Shown here one piece after another: positions 9,444-17,753 of a stretch of 64,000 bases of DNA. Below the pieces are notes generated by a model, which saw nothing but the letters and a program-made list of their open reading frames with translations, made no database searches and was not told the DNA's origin. Numbering within the stretch: position 1 is the stretch's first letter; each line of letters starts with the position of its first letter. The stretch is taken from positions 7,068,001 through 7,132,000 of the forward strand of contig NZ_CP043450.1 of assembly GCF_003286415.2 (NCBI RefSeq). Direction: 5' to 3'. Origin of the DNA: Mucilaginibacter rubeus. GTDB lineage: Bacteria > Bacteroidota > Bacteroidia > Sphingobacteriales > Sphingobacteriaceae. The position numbers and the translations under genes are program-made.

Positions 9444-9461
9444 GAAATTAAAGTACCAATA

Positions 9462-9503
9462 AAAAAAGGGCTGTGTTGAGTAAATCGACACAGCCCTTTT
9501 TTA
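9462..9503. terminator. Bidirectional terminator between convergent genes
   Basis: AAAAAAGGGCTGTG pairs with CACAGCCCTTTTTT around an 11-14 nt loop. It has A and T tracts on both sides, so it can end both the TonB_C gene (+) and the DUF4197 gene (-). Confidence 0.85.
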
Positions 9504-9519
9504 TAATTCTTGTTTGATA

Positions 9520-10257
9520 TTATTGTCCGGTAGTTTTTTTCTTATCGGCAAAAGCGAATACTTTTTGCAATAACGGCGTTGTGCGCGCTCCAAGATTTTG
9601 GCGGATGTTAAGCTCTTCTTTGGCTATCTCTACAAATAAGCCGTCAATAGCTTTTTGGGTAACATAGTCGGTAATATCCGGGTTCATTTTTTTAACAAAT
9701 GGAACTTTATTGTAGGCCTGAGCCGCGTCTGAATAATATTTGGTGGCGTTTACTTTGTTTAAACTGCCCTGAATAACCGGTTTAAACTGTAGGCTTAGCT
9801 TTTCGGTGGTGGTACGTTTAAAATACTGTGTTGCCGCATCCTGGTTGCCTAATAAAATGTTGGTAACATCCTGCAAGGTCATTTGCTTAATGGCATCAAC
9901 GAAAATAGGTTTTGCCTGCTTTGCAGCATCTTCGGCGGCACGGTTAAGTGAAAGGATCACATTATCGCAAAGGCTGTTTAAGCCAAGGCTGCGTAAGGTT
10001 TTTTCTGCTTTTTGAGCTTCGGGTGGGAAAAGGATCTTGATGGCCGCGTTGCCAAAGAAACCATTAACTGCCGATAGTTGGTCGGAGCTTTTGCCGGTGC
10101 CTATTTCAAGTGCCTGTTTTAGGCCGTTGCCTATCTCCAGCGAAGAAGGAGTACCTTGATTTTGAACAGTAGCATTGGCAACCTGATTCAAAGTATCGCA
10201 GCTTGTTAATGTAATAAAAGCTATTAAAGCGGGAATGATGATCAGTCTTGTTTTCAT
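9520..10257 (-). CDS. DUF4197 lipoprotein
   Basis: Envelope protein of unknown function. The whole body matches the DUF4197 family as I know it, with the runs AIKILFPPEAQKAEKTLR, LSLNRAAEDAAKQAKPIFV, DAATQYFKRTT and the ending YVTQKAIDGLF. The ATG at 10257 starts a lipoprotein signal (LTSC, Cys20); an in-frame start at 10326 would hide this signal and overlap the PiT gene, so it was rejected. Last gene of the long minus-strand run; it lies 37 bp after the phosphate transporter. Confidence 0.88.
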   Translation of the reverse strand: MKTRLIIIPALIAFITLTSCDTLNQVANATVQNQGTPSSLEIGNGLKQALEIGTGKSSDQLSAVNGFFGNAAIKILFPPEAQKAEKTLRSLGLNSLCDNVILSLNRAAEDAAKQAKPIFVDAIKQMTLQDVTNILLGNQDAATQYFKRTTTEKLSLQFKPVIQGSLNKVNATKYYSDAAQAYNKVPFVKKMNPDITDYVTQKAIDGLFVEIAKEELNIRQNLGARTTPLLQKVFAFADKKKTTGQ

Positions 10258-10294
10258 AGTAAGAGTAAAGCTAATAAAATTGCCGCCGGTTTGC

Positions 10295-11305
10295 TTATGC
10301 AAAGAAATGTAACAATGCGAATACACCGGCTGCTATCAATGCCGAAATAGGTATCGTAATGATCCAGGCCCAAACCAGGTTAATAGTAACGCCCCAACGT
10401 ACGGCAGATACACGTTTGGTTAAGCCTACACCGATAATTGAACCTGTGATAGTATGCGTTGTTGAAACCGGGATACCAAAGCGCTCGGTAATAAACAAGG
10501 TAATTGCACCCGCAGTTTCGGCACTTACACCTTCAAGCGGAGTAACCTTGGTTATTTTTGAGCCCATGGTTTTAACAATTTTCCAACCGCCCGACATGGT
10601 ACCTGCGGCAATAGCAGAGTAACAAGCCAATGGGATCCACTCAGGCATTGCGGTACCTGGTTTTATAACTTTTGAAGCAATTAAGCTCACATATAAAATA
10701 CCCATTACTTTTTGGGCATCGTTACCACCGTGAGCAAAGCTCAATGCAGCTGATGATACCAACTGCATACGTTTAAACCAACGCTCGGCTGTGGCTGGTC
10801 TTGCAGCTTTGCACAGGTGCAAGATTAGTATGGTTACGATATAAGCTATAATTAAACCTATAAACGGGGCAAGTACAATGTAAGCAATGATCTTAAGAAC
10901 GTATTGCATTTCAACGGCCTGAAGGGCATTGGCACCCATGTAAAGCGCGTTGGTCATACCGGCGCCGGCAAAACCGCCTATAAGCGTGTGTGACGAGCTT
11001 GACGGGATCCCGAACCACCAGGTAAACAGGTTCCAGGTGATGGCGGCTACAAGGCCAGCCAGGATAACGTGAAGGGTAACGTAGTGCTCCAATACAATTT
11101 TAGATACGGTATTGGCTACTTTATGGTCTTTGATAAAAAAGTAAGCTGCAAAGTTAAATACCGCGGCCATTAACACTGCCTGAAACGGTGTTAATACTTT
11201 GGTTGATACGATGGTAGCTATAGAGTTTGCGGCATCATGAAAGCCATTGGTGTAATCAAACAACAGGGCGAGTACAACAATAACTACAAGTAGGGAAGTA
11301 ACCAT
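10295..11305 (-). CDS. PiT-family inorganic phosphate transporter
   Basis: Inner-membrane phosphate permease of the PiT type, 336 residues, with about ten hydrophobic segments. The two inverted family signatures are present: DYTNGFHDAANSIATIVST near the N terminus and LSFAHGGNDAQKVMG near the middle. A GIPSSSSHTLIGG segment and a GIPVSTTHTITG segment form the repeated halves of the transport site. It follows the DUF47 gene by 21 bp, and DUF47-PiT pairs are a recurrent phosphate uptake unit. Confidence 0.95.
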   Translation of the reverse strand: MVTSLLVVIVVLALLFDYTNGFHDAANSIATIVSTKVLTPFQAVLMAAVFNFAAYFFIKDHKVANTVSKIVLEHYVTLHVILAGLVAAITWNLFTWWFGIPSSSSHTLIGGFAGAGMTNALYMGANALQAVEMQYVLKIIAYIVLAPFIGLIIAYIVTILILHLCKAARPATAERWFKRMQLVSSAALSFAHGGNDAQKVMGILYVSLIASKVIKPGTAMPEWIPLACYSAIAAGTMSGGWKIVKTMGSKITKVTPLEGVSAETAGAITLFITERFGIPVSTTHTITGSIIGVGLTKRVSAVRWGVTINLVWAWIITIPISALIAAGVFALLHFFA

Positions 11306-11326
11306 TTAGCTGGGGATAAGATTTAC

Positions 11327-11977
11327 TTAAGCGTTTTTAACTAAGATTGACTCCATAACGTTAGCTGCATCTTCGCACATATCTGTAGCGGTTTCCAATG
11401 CAGCCAATATTTCTTTGTATTTGATAAGGCGGATGGCATCTTTTTCATACAGGAACAGGTCGGCTACGGCGCGGTCAAAAACATAATCGGCCTGGTTTTC
11501 AACACTGTTTATCCTGATGCATGAATCGGCTATGTTACGCACATTCCTAAGGTCTTTCAGTTCTTTCACTGCTTTTTCCAAATCGATACTGGCCTGCAGG
11601 ATAAGGTCAGACAGTTTGCGGATATGCTCATTTAAATCATCTATCCTGTAAAGGCTCATGCGGTTGGCAGCACCTTGTATATAGTCGGCAACGTCGTCAA
11701 TCGCTGTAGCCAGGGCGTGAATATCTTCACGATCAAATGGGGTGATGAAGTTTTTGCCGAGTTCCAGGTAAATCTGGTGGGTATATTCGTCGCCTTTGTT
11801 TTCCAGCTTATCAATTTGTTTATATAGGTCCTCGCGGGTTTGAGCGTTATTGGAGTTAACTGCCTCAACCAGTATTGTTGCCATGGCTACAACGTTGGCT
11901 GCGGCTTGTTCAAACAGCGGGAAGAATATTTTTTTATCCTTTGGTACAAAATACTGGAATATACTGTTAAGCGACAT
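11327..11977 (-). CDS. DUF47 / PhoU-like phosphate transport regulator
   Basis: A 216-residue all-helical cytoplasmic protein of the DUF47 (PhoU-like) family, thought to modulate the adjacent PiT transporter. Recognisable are the N-terminal FVPKDKKIFFPLFEQAAANV, the acidic metal-binding type motif KLENKGDEYTHQI and the C-terminal ATDMCEDAANVMESI. It sits between the histidine kinase (47 bp upstream) and the PiT gene (21 bp downstream). A near-consensus TACCTTTA lies in the 47-bp gap and could give it a promoter of its own. Confidence 0.92.
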   Translation of the reverse strand: MSLNSIFQYFVPKDKKIFFPLFEQAAANVVAMATILVEAVNSNNAQTREDLYKQIDKLENKGDEYTHQIYLELGKNFITPFDREDIHALATAIDDVADYIQGAANRMSLYRIDDLNEHIRKLSDLILQASIDLEKAVKELKDLRNVRNIADSCIRINSVENQADYVFDRAVADLFLYEKDAIRLIKYKEILAALETATDMCEDAANVMESILVKNA

Positions 11978-12024
11978 AATGATTAAAATTGCTGTAAAGG
12001 TACGGTTACTATGTTAAATTATTG

Positions 12025-13089
12025 TTAACTTTTTAGCACGGGTAAATTCGGGAATGGGATAGTTTGCTTTGCCCTCGCCAAAGTAAAACCAAAAGTTGAA
12101 CCCAATCCTTCGGTGCTGCGCACATTGATGGTTTGCTGGTGTGCTTCAATAATATGCTTCACTATAGCAAGCCCCAGGCCCGAGCCTCCAATTTGCCTTG
12201 AACGGCTGCTATCTGTACGGAAAAAGCGTTCAAATAACCTTGGAAGAAACTTTTCTTCAATGCCGATACCATCATCTGTAACTTCAACCAAAACCTGGTC
12301 ATGCAGTACAAACAGGCTTACCGAAGTGTTGCCTTCTTCTTTTCCGTACTTAAATGAGTTATCTATTAGGTTTACCAGCACCTGCCTGATTTTTTCCCTG
12401 TCGGCATTTACTACGATAGGCTCATCATACTTTTGTTTAAATATAAGTTTGATGTGATACTGCTTGCCTTTGATCTCCAGTGATTCAAAAACTTCTTTAA
12501 TCAGGTCGTTGATCTTGAATTTGGTGTAATTGATTGGCATCTCACCCGATTCAAGTTTTGAAATTTCGTCAAGGTCTTTGATCAGATAACTCAGGCGGTC
12601 AACGTTTTTCGAAGCTTTTTCCAGAAATTGGCGCGCCATTTCCTTGTCGTCAAAATCATCGTCTTGAAGGGCTTCTATATAGCCCTGTATAGCGAAAAGT
12701 GGTGTTTTAAACTCGTGCGAGATATTGGATAGAAAATCGCGGCGGAATTTTTCTTGCTTACGCAGCTCGTCAATTTCAGTCTTTTTTTGTTTGGCCCATT
12801 CTTTTACTTCCTGTTCCACATCGGCAATGGGGTTAGCACTTACATGTTCGCCAAGTGCATCCCTGAGGTCGCGACCTAATTTTAGGTTGTGGATCAGTTT
12901 ATAAATTAGCTTGATACGTGAGTAAATGTATTTTTCGATGAGGTAGTAGAAAACGAAGTAACTTACACCAAGGGCTACCGAAAAAGTAACCATTACATCG
13001 TACCACTTATGCTGAAAATAAAAGTTAACGGCAGATAGCGTAATTGCCACGCCAAGCGAGGTTGTTAAAACCAGTACACGCAAATTCAT
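12025..13089 (-). CDS. PhoR-like sensor histidine kinase
   Basis: Membrane sensor kinase, 354 residues. Two N-terminal transmembrane helices (about 4-24 and 32-52) have almost no loop between them, so there is no sizeable periplasmic sensor. Then comes a linker, the HisKA dimerisation domain with H-box SNISHEFKTPL (His125), the N-box VNLIDNSFKYG, and the G boxes DDGIGIEEKF and GGSGLGLAIV. No response regulator gene is adjacent, so it is an orphan kinase here. It lies 9 bp after the methyltransferase gene and 47 bp before DUF47-PiT; its position suggests phosphate sensing, but this is inference. Confidence 0.93.
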   Translation of the reverse strand: MNLRVLVLTTSLGVAITLSAVNFYFQHKWYDVMVTFSVALGVSYFVFYYLIEKYIYSRIKLIYKLIHNLKLGRDLRDALGEHVSANPIADVEQEVKEWAKQKKTEIDELRKQEKFRRDFLSNISHEFKTPLFAIQGYIEALQDDDFDDKEMARQFLEKASKNVDRLSYLIKDLDEISKLESGEMPINYTKFKINDLIKEVFESLEIKGKQYHIKLIFKQKYDEPIVVNADREKIRQVLVNLIDNSFKYGKEEGNTSVSLFVLHDQVLVEVTDDGIGIEEKFLPRLFERFFRTDSSRSRQIGGSGLGLAIVKHIIEAHQQTINVRSTEGLGSTFGFTLARAKQTIPFPNLPVLKS

Positions 13090-13098
13090 AGCGTAAAG

Positions 13099-13797
13099 CT
13101 ACGATTTATAGATGATTAACTCCCATCTGAATGGCCAACGCCATGTTAATTTAAAGTTATCAATTTGTGCTTTTTTTAATAAATCTAACAATTCGTGCTT
13201 TTTGAAGCCTCGTTTAACCGAAAGAGGGCCATCGTTTTGCGCCATTGCATTCCTGGTAAAAACATGGGTTATAAACACTATGGCATGATATAAAAGCCAG
13301 TGCCGGTGCAGGTCGGTAATGATAATTCCTTTATGTGCCGATGCATCCATGTTCTGAATAAGCCTCACCCAACGTTCATCATCAAAATGATGGGTGAACA
13401 GGCTGCAGATAATAATATCGGCCGGCTTTATCAGGTAAGCTTCACCAATAACATCGGCCCGGGTAATGCTTATGTTTTTATATGCGGCGCATTGTTTCTG
13501 AGCGTAATTTACAGCAGCCGGTGCCGCGTCAACACCATTTAATTTGAGGTGTATCTGCTCGTTTTCTGCCCATTTTGCAATAGCAATCAATGTATCGGCA
13601 CCACCACAGCCCCAGTCGCTTACAGAAGCGCGATTTTCTATAGGGAATTTCTTTAACGAGGCGATAATGCTTTTGTGCCCGCCAAACAGGGCATTCATTT
13701 TCCCCAAGCCTTCAAGCACGGGGTTTATTTCGGCTGATGGCAGATCAAAATCATCCATGATCTCCAGGGTATCCGTACGGTAACTTAAATCGGGCAT
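13099..13797 (-). CDS. Class I SAM-dependent methyltransferase of the type III PKS cluster
   Basis: Cytoplasmic methyltransferase with a Rossmann fold. Motif I is DWGCGGADTLIAIA (Asp61), followed by NGVDAA for the acidic loop and the post-core ICSLFTHHF segment. It is 232 residues long. It lies 19 bp after the FAD oxidoreductase gene and probably O- or C-methylates the polyketide product, as the methyltransferase does in alkylresorcinol clusters such as srsABC of Streptomyces griseus. The substrate is inferred from context only. The C terminus has a hydrophobic segment (LLYHAIVFITHVF, near 165-178) that could sit at the membrane. Confidence 0.87.
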   Translation of the reverse strand: MPDLSYRTDTLEIMDDFDLPSAEINPVLEGLGKMNALFGGHKSIIASLKKFPIENRASVSDWGCGGADTLIAIAKWAENEQIHLKLNGVDAAPAAVNYAQKQCAAYKNISITRADVIGEAYLIKPADIIICSLFTHHFDDERWVRLIQNMDASAHKGIIITDLHRHWLLYHAIVFITHVFTRNAMAQNDGPLSVKRGFKKHELLDLLKKAQIDNFKLTWRWPFRWELIIYKS

Positions 13798-13816
13798 ATA
13801 TTATAATACGGCTGAA

Positions 13817-14941
13817 CTATGCAAATGGTTGGCCGTGGGTTTTACTTATCAGGTATTGCGCCACTGAAGGCAGGCGGCTGAGCATATTTAAAGTAATGGC
13901 GGTCATGTTATCATTGCCGAACAAACGTTGTAATTGCCGGCCCAGCCAAAGCCTTTGGGCAAACTGTTTGTTCCAGCTTTGGGTATAGTCCTGTTCAAGG
14001 TTAGCGCGCTTATCGGAGTTGAAATTACCCGGCGTATAATGCGTAATGATTTTTTCTGATAGAATTTTGGCCGAATGAATGGCCATAGTCATGCCGTTGC
14101 CGCAAAGTGGGGCTATCATCCCTGCGGTATCGCCACTCATGAGAATATGGTTATCAACAGGAGCTTTTTTCTCGAAAGAGATCTCGTTGATCACTTCCGG
14201 CTTATCCAGCAAAAACTTAGCGTTGCAAAAAATTTCATCCAGGTAAGGGTTTTTGCGGATCACGTTTTCTTCTAACGCTTGCAGCGATCCATATTTACGA
14301 AGATCATCGCGATGGGCCATGTAGCACATACAGTACCTGTCGCCATCGGTTTTGCTTACGCCGCAATAGCCATCTTTATAGTTATTAAGTTGGATCAGAT
14401 CTTGCGGAAAATCCATCTGCAAATGAAATTTCACGGCCAGATAAGGACTGCGTTTATAAAAAAATGGCCGCTTAAGTTTTTGATCAAGATTGGAACGTTT
14501 GCCGAACGAGCCGATAGCCAATGGTGCAGTCAAAGTTTCGCCGGGAGTTACCACTTCAAATTGTTCGTCAATAAAACGGATGTCTTCCACACGGGTTCCC
14601 ACTAAAACCTTAACCCCTTCGTTAATGGCTTTCTGATAAAGGTAATTGTCAAAAGTAAACCTGCTTAAACCAAAGCCACCCAAATCAAGTTTTTGCGAAA
14701 GTTTGGTGCCGGAAGCCGCTGTTACTTCAAGCCGGTTAATGCGGGCAACGTTGAGTTGATTGAGATCGATATCTAAGGAAGATAAAAAAGGGATCACCTC
14801 ATTGGAGATGTACTCGCCACAAACGCGGTGCATGGGATAAGTCTTTTTTTCGATGACTGTAACCTGAAGCCCCGCACGGTTAAGCAATATGGCGTTGAAT
14901 AATCCGGCCAGGCCTCCGCCAATTACAATTACATCGCTCAT
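13817..14941 (-). CDS. FAD-dependent oxidoreductase of the type III PKS cluster
   Basis: Flavoprotein of the geranylgeranyl-reductase / aromatic-hydroxylase superfamily, 374 residues. The dinucleotide fold is VIGGGLAGLFNAI (Gly8 onward) with VIEKK ending strand 2. The family motif HRVCGEYIS follows, and the second FAD motif is MSGDTAGMIAPLCGNGM. It lies 6 bp after the PKS gene and 19 bp before the methyltransferase. The likely job is hydroxylation or reduction of the polyketide-derived ring, by analogy with the flavoprotein of the srs cluster. The reaction cannot be told from sequence. Confidence 0.87.
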   Translation of the reverse strand: MSDVIVIGGGLAGLFNAILLNRAGLQVTVIEKKTYPMHRVCGEYISNEVIPFLSSLDIDLNQLNVARINRLEVTAASGTKLSQKLDLGGFGLSRFTFDNYLYQKAINEGVKVLVGTRVEDIRFIDEQFEVVTPGETLTAPLAIGSFGKRSNLDQKLKRPFFYKRSPYLAVKFHLQMDFPQDLIQLNNYKDGYCGVSKTDGDRYCMCYMAHRDDLRKYGSLQALEENVIRKNPYLDEIFCNAKFLLDKPEVINEISFEKKAPVDNHILMSGDTAGMIAPLCGNGMTMAIHSAKILSEKIITHYTPGNFNSDKRANLEQDYTQSWNKQFAQRLWLGRQLQRLFGNDNMTAITLNMLSRLPSVAQYLISKTHGQPFA

Positions 14942-14947
14942 AACGGC

Positions 14948-16057
14948 TTAGTGCATTTCAAGTATCATCCCCTCAACCGTTAAACCCGGCCCAAAGGCAA
15001 AACTCAGGATCTTTTGATCGACCAGGTTACCTGCTTTCAGCATTTTATCCAACACAAATAAAATAGTGGCCGACGACATGTTGCCATACTCCTGCAAAAC
15101 CTGGTAGGCAAAGGCGTTGCTCTCTTCAGGTAATTCCAGGGCATCTTCCACCGCTTCTAAAATGGTGCGCCCGCCGGGGTGAACAGCGTAGGCAGTAATG
15201 TCATCTTTGTGGGTTTTCGCTTTTTGCAGAAAACGGTCGGTAAGGGCCTTGATATGTTTTTTGATTTGTTTGGATACTTTGGAGGTAAGCTTCATTTCGA
15301 AACCTGTATTGCCCACATACCATCCCATCTCATTCCTGGCCTCAATCACAAATTCAGAATAAAAATTTTTGAGCGAAAAGTAATTACCATTACCTAAGCG
15401 GTTGGCCGTATTTTCGACAAGTACTGCCGCCGCACCATCCGAAAATAGCGAGTTGGCAACCCAGTTATCCAGCGTATTTACTTTCTGAAAATGCAGGGTG
15501 CAAAGTTCTACACTTACCACAAGTACCTTGGCATTGGCATCGGCACGGCAAATATAATCGGCAGCTTTGAGCCCGTTTATGGCGCCGTAGCAACCCATGA
15601 AATTGATGCAGGTACGCTCGGTATCACGGTTCAATTGAAGCCTGTCAACCAGTTCAATATCAATGCCCGGCGCATGCATCCCAGTACAGCTAATGGTTAC
15701 CAGGTGTGTAATGCTGCCGGTAATATCGTCATCGAAATTTTGGATGCAGTTTTTTGCAGCGTTTACTGCTATGGCAATGGCCTCCTTCTCATAAAGTTTT
15801 AAGCGCTTTTGGGTGTCAGGAAATGGCTCAAGCCCCGGCGACTGCTCAAAAAAAGTAAAATCCGCCGCATCGCGATAGCCGAAATCAGGGATCACCGAAT
15901 AACGGTAATCAATTCCCGAATGATCATAAATGCCTTTTAGCCTTGCCGCGTTAGTTGCATCCAAACCAAAGGCATTAGCCATAAAATGGTAAATATCCTG
16001 CTGGGCAATACGATTGGCGGGATTTGCTATCCCGATAGCACTGATGCAACTCTCCAT
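14948..16057 (-). CDS. Type III polyketide synthase (chalcone/stilbene synthase family)
   Basis: Homodimeric ketosynthase that condenses malonyl-CoA units onto an acyl starter without an ACP. The catalytic triad is complete: Cys156 in NFMGCYGA, His293 in AVHPGGRTIL and Asn326 in YGNMSSATI; the C-terminal signature FAFGPGLTVE is also present. The 369-residue length is typical. Bacterial relatives make alkylresorcinols or alkylpyrones from fatty acyl starters. It lies 18 bp after the YceI gene and 6 bp before the oxidoreductase. Chain length and cyclisation mode cannot be deduced. Confidence 0.95.
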   Translation of the reverse strand: MESCISAIGIANPANRIAQQDIYHFMANAFGLDATNAARLKGIYDHSGIDYRYSVIPDFGYRDAADFTFFEQSPGLEPFPDTQKRLKLYEKEAIAIAVNAAKNCIQNFDDDITGSITHLVTISCTGMHAPGIDIELVDRLQLNRDTERTCINFMGCYGAINGLKAADYICRADANAKVLVVSVELCTLHFQKVNTLDNWVANSLFSDGAAAVLVENTANRLGNGNYFSLKNFYSEFVIEARNEMGWYVGNTGFEMKLTSKVSKQIKKHIKALTDRFLQKAKTHKDDITAYAVHPGGRTILEAVEDALELPEESNAFAYQVLQEYGNMSSATILFVLDKMLKAGNLVDQKILSFAFGPGLTVEGMILEMH

Positions 16058-16075
16058 TAAAAATAATTAAGCATT

Positions 16076-16600
16076 TTATTTGCTGATCTCCGCCTCAACC
16101 GAAACATTGGCCTCATTTGAAAGGATCAGGTTTTTGCCGCCTATGCCAAAATCTGTCCGCAATATCATGAAGCTTCCTTTCAGCTGAGCAGTATTACCCG
16201 TTTCTACGTAAGTAAAAGGTATTTCTATCAACTTTGTTTTATCTCTAATAGTTACGTTAAAATTGCCGGTATAGTTGCTCCCGCTTTTACGTTTAAATGA
16301 AACCGACTTCATCGTGATCTTAGGATATTTGGCCACGTCAAAATAATCTTCGCTTTTAAGATGGTTATCGCGGCTTTCATTATCGCTATTAACGGTATTG
16401 GAAGCAACGGATGCCTCGATAGAACTACCCGCCAGGTCATTGGGTTTAAACTTGATATCGGCCTGCAAGCCACTAAAGGTGCCTCCTACATTAAAGCCCA
16501 GATTTTTGATCTTAAAGCTGATATCTGATTTAGTAACCGTTTGCGCAAAGCTTGCAGATGCCGCGAATATTAAAAGAACTGCTATATAAATTTTCTTCAT
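16076..16600 (-). CDS. YceI-family lipid-binding protein
   Basis: Periplasmic lipocalin-like protein of 174 residues. A signal peptide (MKKIYIAVLLIFAAS, cleavage after FAQ) precedes the YceI domain, with the conserved DIKFKPNDLAGSSIEASV and HLKSEDYFDVAKYPKITM segments. The family binds polyisoprenoid or long amphipathic molecules in a hydrophobic tunnel. As the first gene of the PKS operon it may carry or store the lipid product; this role is inferred. A TATGTTTG -7 element lies 22 bp upstream of the ATG. Confidence 0.93.
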   Translation of the reverse strand: MKKIYIAVLLIFAASASFAQTVTKSDISFKIKNLGFNVGGTFSGLQADIKFKPNDLAGSSIEASVASNTVNSDNESRDNHLKSEDYFDVAKYPKITMKSVSFKRKSGSNYTGNFNVTIRDKTKLIEIPFTYVETGNTAQLKGSFMILRTDFGIGGKNLILSNEANVSVEAEISK

Positions 16601-16622
16601 GATGTTACATTAACGCTATTCC

Positions 16623-16630
16623 CAAACATA
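16623..16630 (-). promoter_or_regulatory. Candidate promoter of the YceI-PKS operon
   Basis: On the minus strand TATGTTTG matches TAnnTTTG, 22 bp before the YceI ATG. No TTTG at 20 bp; a weak TTG-like box lies nearby. It would drive the whole minus-strand PKS run. Confidence 0.5.
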
Positions 16631-16734
16631 ATAATTTATGCGGGACAATTTTTTATTTAAAAGGTTGTAAGTTTATAACGGTACCGGGGCAACTTAAAGT
16701 TGCTTTTGAAAGTATTTATCAGCAAACAGCAACA

Positions 16735-17619
16735 ATGAAATTTAAGCAATTTATTCCTACACGGTCGGCATGGGCGCATTTGAGGTTTGTATTTTCTGTT
16801 TTTTTGCTGCCGGTGTACCTGTTTGCCTTTAGCCAGGCCGATACAGTGAAAACATCAACAGCGGTGCTTGTATTTTTTATCTGGCATTTTTTAGCTTTCC
16901 CGGCCAGCAATGGTTATAACAGTTATTTTGATAAGGATGAAGATAGCATTGCCCTGTTAGCCAAACCGCCTGAAGTAGACATCAGCCTTTATTATTTCTC
17001 TATTTTGCTGGAGGCTGTTGCATTTTTATCGGGTTTTATCATTAGCTGGGAATTTGCCTTCGCGGTACTTATTTATGGTATTATGTCAAAACTGTACAGC
17101 CATCCGGCTACCCGTTTAAAAAAGTATCCCATCATTAGCTTTTTAACGGTGTTTATTTTCCAGGGATGTTTTATTTATTATACCACATATACTGCCCTCA
17201 CCGGCACAAGCCTGTTTAGTCATTGGGATTTAGGGTTGATTATTCCGGGGGCTATCAGTTCCTGCCTCATCGGTGCGTCCTATCCTTTAACACAGGTTTA
17301 TCAGCATGAAGAAGACAGCAGGCGTGGCGATAAAACACTTAGCATAGTTTTGGGCTATAAAGGCTCTTTTATTTTTTCGGGGGTATTATTCGCGATGGGG
17401 ATAGGTTTGTCTTATTATTATTGGCACCTGGCCGGAATGATGCTTAACTTTTACTTTTTTCTGGTATGCGCCGCTCCGATATTTATTTTCTTCAACTACT
17501 GGTTTTATAAGGTAGGCAAGTCGACCGTTAATGCCAGCTTTAAAAATGCCATGCTTATGAATTTTATCAGCTCGGGTTGTATGCTGATTTATTTTGGGGT
17601 GCTGGCGGTTTTTAGTTGA
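16735..17619 (+). CDS. UbiA-family prenyltransferase, divergent from the PKS operon
   Basis: Integral membrane enzyme with about eight or nine helices, 294 residues. The first Mg-diphosphate motif NxxxDxxxD is present as Asn62, Asp66 and Asp70 (NGYNSYFDKDED). The second motif is unusual: QHEEDSRRGDKTL keeps the last Asp and the GxKTL segment, but has Gln where the first Asp of DxxxD is expected. It would attach an isoprenoid chain to an aromatic acceptor, which fits the divergent type III PKS operon. The start shares a 134-bp intergenic region with the YceI gene. Menaquinone synthesis is less likely because no other men gene is near. Confidence 0.85.
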   Translation: MKFKQFIPTRSAWAHLRFVFSVFLLPVYLFAFSQADTVKTSTAVLVFFIWHFLAFPASNGYNSYFDKDEDSIALLAKPPEVDISLYYFSILLEAVAFLSGFIISWEFAFAVLIYGIMSKLYSHPATRLKKYPIISFLTVFIFQGCFIYYTTYTALTGTSLFSHWDLGLIIPGAISSCLIGASYPLTQVYQHEEDSRRGDKTLSIVLGYKGSFIFSGVLFAMGIGLSYYYWHLAGMMLNFYFFLVCAAPIFIFFNYWFYKVGKSTVNASFKNAMLMNFISSGCMLIYFGVLAVFS

Positions 17620-17640
17620 GATTTGCCCCTTTTAGTCGAA

Positions 17641-17728
17641 AAGCGTCATTGCGAGGCACGAAGCAATCCCAAACTATACAGGGCGGGCCTGCTAATCGGG
17701 GATTGCTTCGTGCCTCGCAATGACGCTT
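17641..17728. repeat. Palindromic dispersed repeat, copy A, also a bidirectional terminator
   Basis: The arms AAGCGTCATTGCGAGGCACG and CGTGCCTCGCAATGACGCTT are perfectly complementary. The core contains ACTATACAGGGCGGGCCTGC. It lies between the convergent UbiA and DUF885 genes and is flanked by A and T runs, so it probably terminates both. Near-identical copy, with an inverted core, at 43379-43462. Confidence 0.85.
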
Positions 17729-17753
17729 TTTTTACTGTAGTGATTTTCTTTTA

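Noticed and set aside
10258..10326. Longer start for the DUF4197 gene
   Set aside because: It overlaps the PiT gene and hides the lipoprotein signal that begins at 10257.
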